This document shows positions 1 to 7,680 of a DNA stretch of 29,185 nucleotides, one piece after another. The stretch's first letter is position 1. Each line of letters starts with the position of its first letter. Source of the stretch: CAZWSC01 sp964636385 (GTDB taxonomy: Bacteria > Eisenbacteria > RBG-16-71-46 > CAIMUX01); contig CAZWSC010000110.1 in assembly GCA_964636385.1 (NCBI GenBank), positions 1 to 29,185 on the forward strand, given 5' to 3'. A program made the position numbers and the translations under genes. The notes beneath the pieces were generated by a model that ran no database searches, was not told where the DNA came from, and saw only the letters and a list, made by a program, of their open reading frames with translations.

Positions 1-402
1 CTCCCAGGCGCGGGCGTCGGCCTTGGTCCAGTGACCCGTCTCGTAGTAGTCCTCGTAGATCGAGTCATCGTGTGTGGAGATGTCGTACTCGGCCGGGTCG
101 GTGACGGTGAACAGCGTGGTGTACATCTCGAAGCCGATGTTCTCAGCCCCGCGAATGTAGACGCTGTTCTCCAGGGAGTTTCCGATCAAGTGCCAGCCAT
201 CCGCCGCGGGATCGCCGGTCAGGCTGGAACGTCCACCGTTGCCGGCTTCCGGCGAGGCAAGCAGTGCCGAGGGCGCCGCGACCAGCATCATCCCCAGAAC
301 AAGCGCCATTGCGCAGCACGCAAGCGCGCGCAGCGGTGTGCCGCCAGTCCCGGTGTGATGGTTTCGTGAAATCCTGTCCGATGCGTGTGAAACGCGTCTC
401 AT
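1..402 (-). CDS. N-terminal part of an exported protein of unknown function (runs off the left edge)
   Basis: The first 134 residues are visible; the rest lies beyond the window. The ATG at 402 is preceded by a strong AGGAGG five bases upstream, which fixes the start. The N-terminus has a basic stretch (MRRVSH...), then a hydrophobic run (ALVLGMMLVAAPSALL) ending in ALLAS, consistent with a Sec signal peptide with a long n-region. The mature part begins with a Gly/Ser/Asp-rich stretch, then a segment containing GWHLIGNSLENSVYIRG that reads as beta-strand rich, and an acidic stretch with EDYYETGHW. I do not recognise the family. It is transcribed away from the HNH gene, and nothing ties it to the glucan locus. 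Confidence 0.8.
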   Translation of the reverse strand, partial: MRRVSHASDRISRNHHTGTGGTPLRALACCAMALVLGMMLVAAPSALLASPEAGNGGRSSLTGDPAADGWHLIGNSLENSVYIRGAENIGFEMYTTLFTVTDPAEYDISTHDDSIYEDYYETGHWTKADARAWE

Positions 403-1053
403 CCCAACCTCCTGTGGTTCATCACTGTTACGAATGCCTCAGACGGATGCGCTGTGCGCACCATGCCGAGGAGTCCCCGAGGTGTGATCAGTTACCGGAA
501 CCTACGCGCAGGGCCGACTGATGCGTGGCAACACAGGCACAGCCCCTTCGTGCGAGTCCGCAACTGAACTGACTGAGACGAACTGAGAGAAGAGTGTTCA
601 GACAAGCGACAACTGTCGCACGTGCAACACACAGAAGCGTGCGCGCACGACGCAATCAGACGCCGGTGTCCGGAGCAGGCAGGACAAGTCCTTATGCGAA
701 CAGGGTGTTGGCACCCTCCCCTTCCTTTCGTCACAGTCAACCTGACCCGGAGAGTTTACGCTATGCTGTATGCAATGTCAAGGGACGGGTCCACTTGGGA
801 TGATCACCGTACACAACCTCGCAGGCCCTGAGGCCCCCGATGTCATCTGGTCAGTATCGCAGACTCTGACCGAATGCACGGCGCTTGAGACAGCAGCGGC
901 GGTTTGTGGGCGGGACACCTTGGCCTGCCCTAAGCCATTGTCACCCGCCTCGCCAGGTGCTAGAGTATGCGCTGATGCGCGATTAGCGCACCCTGCGCTG
1001 CCGCGCCCGGTAACAACGCCACGGCAGGACCCCTGGAAGTCTGGCAGGCCGGT
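403..1053. other. Intergenic stretch without a supported gene
   Basis: About 650 bases between the divergent exported-protein gene and the HNH gene. Short open frames exist on both strands, but none has a convincing ribosome binding site or protein-like composition. A perfect 6-bp hairpin (AGGGTG-TTGG-CACCCT, 702-717) followed by a pyrimidine-rich tract, and four close copies of ACTGA (563-586), are the only local structures I see. No tRNA or other RNA gene was recognised by eye. Confidence 0.5.
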
Positions 1054-1641
1054 ATGCTGAGTGAGCAGACATTGGTGCTGAACCGCAACTGGTTCCCGAT
1101 CGGCACTGTCTCAGTGCGGATCGCGATCTGCCTCCTCTATCGCGAGGCTGCCCGTGCAGTCCACCCCGAGGACTACACGATTCACGACTTCGACTCGTGG
1201 GCCAGCCTTCGCGTCGCCGAGGAGGAGCCCTGCATCCGCACGGTCAGCCTGCGGATCAAGGTGCCGGAAGTGGTGCTCCTCACGCAGTACGACAGGATCC
1301 CGCGCCACCGCGTCACCTTCTCGCGACGCAATATCTACCGAAGGGACGCGTTCACCTGCCAGTACTGCGGGTCCCGGCCGCCGTTGGACGAACTCTCCCT
1401 CGACCACCTGATTCCCCGCAGCAGGGGCGGCCTCTCCTCCTGGGCCAACTGCGTCGTCTCCTGCCTGAGATGCAACCGCAGGAAGGGGAGCCGGACTGTG
1501 GAGGAGGCGGGGCTTCGCCTGATCAAGGCGCCGAAGGAGCCGGCATGGACTCCGTGCATCACCATCCCGCTGGGCACGATGCGTACCTCCTGGGAGCAGT
1601 TCATCAGCCACACCTACTGGAACGCGGAGCTGGAGCGCTGA
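1054..1641 (+). CDS. HNH endonuclease family protein
   Basis: A 195-residue protein with a C-terminal HNH nuclease module. A zinc-knuckle Cys pair (CQYCG, near residue 105) is followed by the core LDHLIPRSRGG (the His-Asn-His-type metal site) and a second Cys pair, CLRCNRRKG. The N-terminal half (VLNRNWFPIG... through SRRNIYRR) is the conserved leader of a widespread stand-alone HNH family whose biological role is not settled. The start is an ATG with only a weak upstream Shine-Dalgarno. The last 97 bases overlap the start of the DNA methyltransferase gene in another frame, so the two are probably co-translated. Nuclease activity is expected from the family. Whether it is a restriction enzyme is open. 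Confidence 0.85.
   Translation: MLSEQTLVLNRNWFPIGTVSVRIAICLLYREAARAVHPEDYTIHDFDSWASLRVAEEEPCIRTVSLRIKVPEVVLLTQYDRIPRHRVTFSRRNIYRRDAFTCQYCGSRPPLDELSLDHLIPRSRGGLSSWANCVVSCLRCNRRKGSRTVEEAGLRLIKAPKEPAWTPCITIPLGTMRTSWEQFISHTYWNAELER
1534..1539 (+). promoter_or_regulatory. Ribosome binding site that sets the methyltransferase start inside the HNH gene
   Basis: AAGGAG lies five bases before the ATG at 1545, within the HNH reading frame. It supports an overlapping start rather than one after the HNH stop codon. A caution is that the first 30 or so encoded residues look unlike a methyltransferase. A non-canonical CTG at 1638, overlapping the HNH stop, would give a more family-like N-terminus. Confidence 0.45.
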
Positions 1642-2456
1642 CAGCCCGGATCCTCCATCAGGACGGCCTCTCGCTGGCCCGCTCGCTTACCGCCGGCACC
1701 CTGGATCTCGTCTACATCGATCCCCCTTTCGGCACCGGCAGGGCAAGGATCGGCCTGCGGGGACGCTCGGGACGGCACGGCCTGGAAGGGGAGGCGGCAT
1801 TCGACGACCCGCGCCGTGTCGAAGGCGGCGCAGACTGGCTGGAGTCCCTCCTCGCCGAGATGCCAAGGGTCCTCAGGCTCGGCGGCGCGCTCTTCCTGCA
1901 CCTCGATTACCGGACGGCGCACAGGGCGAGGATCCTCCTCGACGGGCTATTCGGCGAAGAGCATTTCCTGAACGAGATCATCTGGCACTACACGACCGGC
2001 GGGGTTCCGCGTGCCTGCTTCGCCCGGAAGCACGACACGATCCTCTACTACCGCAACGGCCCCGGGCACACCTTCCACCGCATGAAGCAGAAGAAGTACC
2101 TGGCGCACAGGATGAACCGCAAGGGGGTCGAGGAGTTTCGCGACGACGGGGGCTGGTACCGGTTCAAGTACCTGGACGACGTGTGGGAGATCCCCTGGCT
2201 GACGCAGGACTCCAGGGAGCGGACCGGCTATCCGACGCAGAAGCCGCTCGCCCTGCTGGAGAGGATCCTGTCCGTCGCCACGAACCCTGGGGACCTGGTC
2301 GCCGACTTCTGCTGCGGAAGCGGGACTACGGCTGTGGCGGCGGAGATGCTGGGTCGCCGCTGGATCGCCTGTGACACCTCGCCGCTGGCCGTGAAGATTG
2401 CGCAGGAACGACTGGGACGGATGTTGCGGCAGAGCGTAGCTGACAGTCAGGGCTGA
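1545..2456 (+). CDS. Site-specific DNA methyltransferase, N6-adenine/N4-cytosine amino-methylase class
   Basis: Transfers methyl from S-adenosylmethionine to an exocyclic amino group in DNA. The catalytic motif IV DPPF (in LVYIDPPFGTGR) comes before the AdoMet-binding motif I (DFCCGSGTTAVAAEMLGRRW), the order of the beta class. Between them are typical elements: LRLGGALFLHLDYR, HDTILYY and GYPTQKPLALLERIL, the last being the classic motif just ahead of the AdoMet site. At about 303 residues it is a complete, compact enzyme without an obvious separate target-recognition domain. The start is chosen from AAGGAG five bases before ATG 1545; the true start may be later. The gene overlaps the HNH nuclease gene and converges on the signalling operon. 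Confidence 0.85.
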   Translation: MDSVHHHPAGHDAYLLGAVHQPHLLERGAGALTARILHQDGLSLARSLTAGTLDLVYIDPPFGTGRARIGLRGRSGRHGLEGEAAFDDPRRVEGGADWLESLLAEMPRVLRLGGALFLHLDYRTAHRARILLDGLFGEEHFLNEIIWHYTTGGVPRACFARKHDTILYYRNGPGHTFHRMKQKKYLAHRMNRKGVEEFRDDGGWYRFKYLDDVWEIPWLTQDSRERTGYPTQKPLALLERILSVATNPGDLVADFCCGSGTTAVAAEMLGRRWIACDTSPLAVKIAQERLGRMLRQSVADSQG

Positions 2457-2498
2457 GGACCGGCTTCGATCGCTGACGCGCGATGAGGGCGCAGGGCC

Positions 2499-3851
2499 TC
2501 AGTGCAGCCAGCAGAGAACAGCCGCGCGGTCGTCCTCGAGTTCGGCCCCCTGCTGAAACCTCGCCCAGGACGCCTCCAGCGAGCTCAGCCCCGCTTCCGG
2601 GGATATCTCCGCCAGCGCGCGTGCAGCTGCCAGCCTGAACTGTGTGGCGCCGGCCCGTGAACAGGCAAGCTCCTCATCAAACCCGCGGTCTTCCCGGTCC
2701 CGAATGTCTGTATAACCATCGGTGTACAGGAGCAGCCTGAGACCTGGTTCGCGGGGGATGGCCAGAGTCTCCCTCTCTGTCACCGGCAGGCCTGTGTTGA
2801 TCGGGATCCCGGTGGACTCAAGAACCCTGAACCCGAACGCCCCGTGATCGCCGCCGGCGCCCACAGCATCCGGTACTGCGCCGGATTCAGGCCGGCTCTC
2901 CGGATCGCGCATGTCCGACCTGTCGGCCGCATACTGGGCCAGTGCAGCCGGGTGCCCCGCACCGGCGTAGAAGACCATCCCCTGCGACGGCCGGTCGAAG
3001 ATAAGGAAGGCGGTGAGGAACTGGGTGAGCGCGATACGTGAGAGCTCCTCGTCGAGTGCCCTCAGCACCCCGCCCGGGTCTGCGATCTCCGCCGAAAGAC
3101 TGCGGATCTGGCTCTTAACGACCCCGGTGATCATGGCGGTGGATGGGCCGTGCCCCATGACGTCCGCCACCAGGATTCCGGTCCCGCCGTCAGCGAGGGT
3201 CCAGTAATCGAAGAAGTCACCGCCCATCTTCTCGAACGGGTTGTACACCGAGGCAATGCTGATCCGCTCGCCCGTCCACGAACGTGGCGGCAGGAGGCGG
3301 CGCTGGAAGACCCTCGCGCTTTCGAGGTCCTGCTCCAGCTTCCAGGCGTACTGCACCAGCCTTTCCTCGAGTTCCTGGGTCTCGGCAACCCTCTCGGCCA
3401 GGGTCTCAAGCACGGTCATTGGAAACGGCTTGCGCAGGAAGAAGAAGGCCCGCCTCCGGATCGCATCCTCCATCTTCTCGTCGATGTCCGCTGTGCTGCC
3501 GGTCATCACTATCACGTCTATGGAAGGGCAGCAGAGCTTCATGGCTGAGAGAAGGTCCAGCCCGGAGAGGCCCGGCAGCCGCACATCTACCAGGGCGAAG
3601 TGGAACGGCTCTGTCTCCAGCAGGGCCAGGGCCTCCTCCCCGCTGGCGGCATCGCGCACGTCGTAGCTGCGGCCGAGGACCCTGGAGGCCATGTAGCGGA
3701 TCCCGGGCTCGTCGTCGACAACAAGGACACGGCGCCTCTCACCCGGGCCCGGCGTGGGCGCTGCGATGCTCAGGCGCCCGGGCCGCTTCCGTACACCATG
3801 TTCTGCGGATGCGGGCCTGGGGGCGGGATCCGCCGGTCTGCCATCGGTCAT
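2499..3851 (-). CDS. Response regulator with a PP2C/SpoIIE-type Ser/Thr phosphatase output domain
   Basis: A 450-residue cytosolic signalling protein. After a Pro-rich N-terminus, residues 41-155 form a receiver domain: acidic pair VVDDE (Asp46/47), phospho-acceptor Asp89 in ALVDVRLPG, Thr117 and Lys141 in LRKPF. A short helical linker (about 156-190, likely coiled coil) leads to a PPM/SpoIIE-type phosphatase with metal-binding motifs GGDFFDYW (Asp212), VADVMGHG (Asp230) and YTDGYTD. Proteins of this RsbU/RssB-like design usually dephosphorylate an anti-sigma-factor antagonist, but no such partner is in the window. Its ATG overlaps the stop of the histidine kinase gene by four bases (ATGA), so the kinase very likely controls the receiver. 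Confidence 0.9.
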   Translation of the reverse strand: MTDGRPADPAPRPASAEHGVRKRPGRLSIAAPTPGPGERRRVLVVDDEPGIRYMASRVLGRSYDVRDAASGEEALALLETEPFHFALVDVRLPGLSGLDLLSAMKLCCPSIDVIVMTGSTADIDEKMEDAIRRRAFFFLRKPFPMTVLETLAERVAETQELEERLVQYAWKLEQDLESARVFQRRLLPPRSWTGERISIASVYNPFEKMGGDFFDYWTLADGGTGILVADVMGHGPSTAMITGVVKSQIRSLSAEIADPGGVLRALDEELSRIALTQFLTAFLIFDRPSQGMVFYAGAGHPAALAQYAADRSDMRDPESRPESGAVPDAVGAGGDHGAFGFRVLESTGIPINTGLPVTERETLAIPREPGLRLLLYTDGYTDIRDREDRGFDEELACSRAGATQFRLAAARALAEISPEAGLSSLEASWARFQQGAELEDDRAAVLCWLH

Positions 3852-5719
3852 GCGTGGCCTCCCTGGCCGCCATCATCCCCGGCTGGCGGAACCTCGGGCG
3901 GCCGGGCGCCGGGAAGCTCGTGGTCAGGCGTCACGGTCTCAGCCTCGGACCGCAGGCGGTCGGCCAGGCGGGGCAGCCAGACGACTGCCGTAGTGCCATG
4001 GCCCTGGACCGATTCGAGCTCGAGACGCCCGTCATAGTCCCAGACGATGGAGCGGCAGATGTCGAGGCCGAGTCCCGAACCGGTCTCCTTCGTGGTGAAG
4101 AACGGCTCGAAAATCCTCGCGCGGATCTCCTCCGGTATACCCTGGCCTGTGTCCTGGACCTCGGCGCGGATTCCCTCGCGCACCCATTCCCCCTGCCGCA
4201 CTCCCTGGTCGCCGACTCGCATCGTCCTGACCGCCAGGACGCCCCCGCCGCGCATCGCGTCGCGGGCGTTGTACACAAGGTTGAGGAACAACTGCTCCAT
4301 CTCGCTGCGGCGCACGAAGACCGTGGGCAGGCCGGGGTCATACTCGCGCTCGATCCGGATCCCCTTCGCTTCGATTGCCGGGCCGATGATGCCGAGGATC
4401 GCCTCCAGCACGCTGTTCAGGTCGCACCACGAAGCCGGCTCCACCGAGCCTCGCGCAACAGAGAGGAGGCCCTGGAAGATTCTCGCGCTGTAGGAGGCGT
4501 AGTGCTCGATGACCTCGAGGTCGCGGCTCAGCTTTTCCGGCCCCACTTCACCCTGCGCCGCATCGCGCTTCAGTGCCTGCAGGAGGGGCATCATCACCCC
4601 GAAGGCGTTGTTCAGGTCGTGTGAGATGGCGCGGGCGAGGTCGGCAAGGGCCGCCTTGCGCTCCACCGTGGCGAGGATGTCCTGCTGGGTCTTGTACAAC
4701 TCCGAGTTGAACACGGTCACAGAGGCCAGCGGGAGCATCTCGTCAAGGACGCGAAGGTCCGAGGGTGTGAAAGCGGCCGCGCTGCGGCTCCGTATGACGA
4801 GAATGCCCAGCAGGTGCGACCTGTGCCTGAGGACCGCCAGGATCGCCCCCCTCGAGGCGGGTGCGGCCGGAAGGGGGCTAAGGAGCGGCTCCTCCAGTTC
4901 CGGCGGCAGCGGGAGCCCCCCTTCGATCCACCCCGCGAGGAGCATGACGGGGTGTGCGGTCTGCTCCATCCACTCCCTGACCGCGGGGCTGAAGGGTATG
5001 CGCCGCCCGATGCGGTCGGACTTGGCCTTCTCCCACGCGATGATCTCGGCCTGAACGACCAGCTCCATCTCCCTCGGGTCCAGCAGAAGCACGGTCCCCC
5101 CGTGGTCGTACTGGAAGAGACGCTTGAGCCCGTGCAGGATCTGGTAGAGCACATCCTGGGGCCGCATCTCCCGCAGCACCTTGGCGAGGATCCGCTTGTT
5201 CAGCTCCTGCGCCCGTTCGCGCATGCGGTGGCGCAGGTTCTCGGAGAGGATCTCCGTTGCCTCCAGGCCGAGGCGTATCTCCTCCCTGGAGAACTGACCG
5301 CCCATCCTGCAGAAGCCAAGCAGCGACAGATCCCGGTCCTCCGACCGGACTCGAAGGAGAATCGTGCGGCGATCCTGCGGATCCACGGAGCGCTGGATGA
5401 AGTCCCTGCAGATCGCGTGGAATCGGGCCCCTTCCAGGGGAGAGGGGTGCCGGCCTGCCCCGTTTCCACCGTCCCTGCGCAGAGCCTCCTTCCCAGCGGG
5501 AGTCAGGGCCAGGAGGTAGGGAGCCTCGAAGCCGCCGTCCGGACGGCGGATGTCGATCTGCACCGCCAGGTCGGCCTCGAGGATCTCACCGAGCTTCCGC
5601 ATCGAGAACCGGACCACCCTGGATGTGTCCTGGCGCAGCGAGACCCTCTCCAGGTCCCTGCCGAGCTGAAGCAGGAACTGGGCGCGAAGGTGAAGAGTCC
5701 TTGGATCGGTTCGTGCCAT
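3848..5719 (-). CDS. Cytosolic histidine kinase, probably with two GAF-like sensor regions
   Basis: A 623-residue kinase without membrane segments. The N-terminal half contains two stretches that read as GAF-like folds (roughly residues 15-185 and 190-345). The second ends in AILAVLRHRSHLLGILVIRS, a typical GAF core strand pattern. The phospho-acceptor is His367 in ARAISHDLNNAFGVMMPLL. The ATPase part follows: N box LFLNLVYNARDAM, G1 EVQDTGQGIPEE, F box RIFEPFFTTKETGSGLGL, and G2 GHGTTAVVWLP. The dimerisation His sits in the HDLNN form common in NtrB-like and hybrid kinases. It is first in a two-gene operon with the receiver-phosphatase and overlaps it by four bases. The signal sensed is unknown. 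The Shine-Dalgarno before ATG 5719 is weak. Confidence 0.88.
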   Translation of the reverse strand: MARTDPRTLHLRAQFLLQLGRDLERVSLRQDTSRVVRFSMRKLGEILEADLAVQIDIRRPDGGFEAPYLLALTPAGKEALRRDGGNGAGRHPSPLEGARFHAICRDFIQRSVDPQDRRTILLRVRSEDRDLSLLGFCRMGGQFSREEIRLGLEATEILSENLRHRMRERAQELNKRILAKVLREMRPQDVLYQILHGLKRLFQYDHGGTVLLLDPREMELVVQAEIIAWEKAKSDRIGRRIPFSPAVREWMEQTAHPVMLLAGWIEGGLPLPPELEEPLLSPLPAAPASRGAILAVLRHRSHLLGILVIRSRSAAAFTPSDLRVLDEMLPLASVTVFNSELYKTQQDILATVERKAALADLARAISHDLNNAFGVMMPLLQALKRDAAQGEVGPEKLSRDLEVIEHYASYSARIFQGLLSVARGSVEPASWCDLNSVLEAILGIIGPAIEAKGIRIEREYDPGLPTVFVRRSEMEQLFLNLVYNARDAMRGGGVLAVRTMRVGDQGVRQGEWVREGIRAEVQDTGQGIPEEIRARIFEPFFTTKETGSGLGLDICRSIVWDYDGRLELESVQGHGTTAVVWLPRLADRLRSEAETVTPDHELPGARPPEVPPAGDDGGQGGHA

Positions 5720-5856
5720 GTCGTCTTGCCGGCCGTCCTCATAGAATCCCGCCGCCGGGTCCTTCCCGGCAGGAGTGCGACGGTATCACGATTTCCGGCC
5801 GGTATGTTACCCTGCGCGATCATGACGATCTGTATTGCCATCGCGGCGGGGCGGTA

Positions 5857-7542
5857 ATGAAGGCGATCCGAAACCTAGTCTGCCTCTGGTGCCTCGCTCT
5901 GAGTGCATCCGGTGCCCTGATGTACGGGTGCAGCCGGGAGAACGGTGTTCCGGAAGATCGGGTTCCCGTTGAGACCGGCTCTGATGTGCCTGACGCAAAG
6001 GCGATAGGCATCCTCGTGGCGGCGGAACCCGCCGGAATGAACCCACTGACCGGCAAGCGCAGAGGGCAGGTCGACTTCTGGAGGCAGCTCTATCCGTCCC
6101 TGCTCCGGGGCCCGAAGGGTCCCTCCGTGTCAGTCGACTACGACGGGGACCTGGCCAGGTCGTGGAAGTGGGATGGAGACGCACTGATCTGCACGCTGAA
6201 CCGCGACAGGCTGTGGGAGGACTCCGTCCGGATCAGCGTCGCCGACGTGGTCCGCTCCTACGAAGCCTATGCCGCAATGGGATGGATGCCGCAGTCGGCC
6301 CCTGCGGATTCGCTGGAGGATCCAGGGCTCATCCGCGTGGCGGCGGTCAACGACAGCACGGTGCGCATGACCTTCCGGACCGGGTTCCCGTGGTGGAAGG
6401 GGCTGGATGCCGCAACCTGGCCTGTCCTTCCGGCTCACAGACTGGGGCGCGTGGACCGGACGCTGCTCGAGGGGAGCCCGATCGCCAGGAACCCGCTCTC
6501 CGGCGGCCCTTACCGCCTGCAGGAGTGGCTGCCCGGGATGCCGCTCGTGCTCACGGGAAACCCCAGGTTCGCCGCCAAAGGCCCTGCTCCCGAGCGCGTG
6601 ATCGTTGAGACCTGTCCGGGACTGGATACCCGTGTCCTTCGCGTGTCAGCGGGCAGGGCCGACATAGTCCTGGACGTGCCGGTTCACCGCCTTCACCTCC
6701 TGCTGGAGGGTCTCACCTCCGTCAGGGCGCACAAGGCGGGCCATGCCTCCGTTGAGATGCTGCTCTGGAATCTGGGCCTTCCGGAAGCTTCTCCGGAGGT
6801 CAGGGAGGCTGCGTGTCTTGCGGTGGACAGGGGAGCCATGGTTGAAGGGCTCCTGACCTGGCGCGGAGCAGCATTCGGCGGACCTGCCGAAGGAATCCTC
6901 GAGCCCGCCGGGCCTGTGGATGCGGATCCTTCACTCCGCGATTCGCTGCTTGCCCTTGGTCCTCTGTCCAGACACGATCCTGACGCTGCTGCCGCCCTGC
7001 TGGAACGTCGTGGATGGTCCAGCGAACCTGGGGCCGGGGGGCGGCGAAGCCGGGACGGGATCCCGCTGAGGATGGAGGTCCTTTACGAACGTGGGTACGA
7101 GCTGCGGGAGCACCTTGCGTCAATGCTCGAGGCTGATCTCTACAAGGTCGGGGTCAGCGTGATTCCCGTTCCGTTGGAGAGCGGCGAGTTCTGGGCCCGT
7201 TTCAGGCGCGGCGAGTTCCAGGCGGTCCTCGCAGGGTTCCGGGTGCCTCCGAATCCCGACCTTGCGGATCTCTGGGGACCTCGGGGGATCTGGAACCGCG
7301 GAGGCTACAGCAGCGCCAGGCTGGATTCGCTGATTGCGGGCCAACGCGGCGCCGGGGATGCCGGCGAGCTTGCCCGCTGGAGCCGATGGATCGAAGCGCA
7401 GGTGCGGTGCGACAGGCCGGCGACACTCCTGATCGCGCGCGGGCGGTTGGACCTCCTGTCGCCGAGGGTCAGGGATTTCACCGGGAACGTGCGCAATCCC
7501 CTCGGAGATCTCGATCAGACACGCCTGGATCGTGCCCGATGA
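5857..7542 (+). CDS. Extracellular solute-binding lipoprotein, family 5 (peptide/nickel/opine type)
   Basis: A 561-residue protein with an N-terminal hydrophobic stretch and a lipobox-like LMYGC, Cys25 being the likely lipidation site. The mature protein follows the SBP family 5 layout: GMNPL near the start, then RQLYPSLLR, a DLARSWKWDGDALICTLNRDRLWEDSVRISVADVVRSYE block that matches the family signature region, and a C-terminal LASMLEADLYKVGVSVIPVPLESGEFW segment. These proteins deliver oligopeptides or other small ligands to ABC importers. Here no permease or ATPase gene is adjacent, so it is an orphan and may work with a transporter encoded elsewhere. Many longer frames extend upstream, but only ATG 5857 opens on a signal sequence. 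Confidence 0.85.
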   Translation: MKAIRNLVCLWCLALSASGALMYGCSRENGVPEDRVPVETGSDVPDAKAIGILVAAEPAGMNPLTGKRRGQVDFWRQLYPSLLRGPKGPSVSVDYDGDLARSWKWDGDALICTLNRDRLWEDSVRISVADVVRSYEAYAAMGWMPQSAPADSLEDPGLIRVAAVNDSTVRMTFRTGFPWWKGLDAATWPVLPAHRLGRVDRTLLEGSPIARNPLSGGPYRLQEWLPGMPLVLTGNPRFAAKGPAPERVIVETCPGLDTRVLRVSAGRADIVLDVPVHRLHLLLEGLTSVRAHKAGHASVEMLLWNLGLPEASPEVREAACLAVDRGAMVEGLLTWRGAAFGGPAEGILEPAGPVDADPSLRDSLLALGPLSRHDPDAAAALLERRGWSSEPGAGGRRSRDGIPLRMEVLYERGYELREHLASMLEADLYKVGVSVIPVPLESGEFWARFRRGEFQAVLAGFRVPPNPDLADLWGPRGIWNRGGYSSARLDSLIAGQRGAGDAGELARWSRWIEAQVRCDRPATLLIARGRLDLLSPRVRDFTGNVRNPLGDLDQTRLDRAR

Positions 7543-7556
7543 TCGGAGCCTGAGAA

Positions 7557-7587
7557 CGGGACACCGGCTTCCCCGGCACCCGTCCCG
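7557..7587 (+). terminator. Possible imperfect hairpin terminator after the solute-binding protein gene
   Basis: CGGGAC (7557-7562) pairs with GTCCCG (7582-7587), and an inner CCGG pairs with CCGG. No T-run follows, so if it stops transcription it does so without the classical tail. Confidence 0.35.
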
Positions 7588-7647
7588 AAAGTCCTTGGCA
7601 GCGGTTTCGGAGTTGCGCCATACTCGCGCCTGGTCGCCAACCCGCAT

Positions 7648-7663
7648 GCCCGGCCGGGCTTTT
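7648..7663 (+). terminator. GC-rich palindrome followed by TTTT, just ahead of the threonine dehydrogenase start
   Basis: GCCCGG directly abuts CCGGGC (7648-7659), followed by TTTT. Five bases later comes the CAGGAG ribosome binding site of the next gene. It looks like a small terminator or attenuator in the leader rather than a simple end-of-gene signal. Confidence 0.35.
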
Positions 7664-7680
7664 CATACAGGAGATTTCGC

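Noticed and set aside
563..586. Four close copies of ACTGA
   Set aside because: Copies are very short and irregularly spaced; chance is enough to explain them and no neighbouring feature gives them meaning.
3284..4624. Plus-strand open frame over the signalling operon
   Set aside because: Rich in Arg, Pro, Ser and Ala without motifs; the minus-strand kinase and phosphatase have complete domain sets over the same bases.
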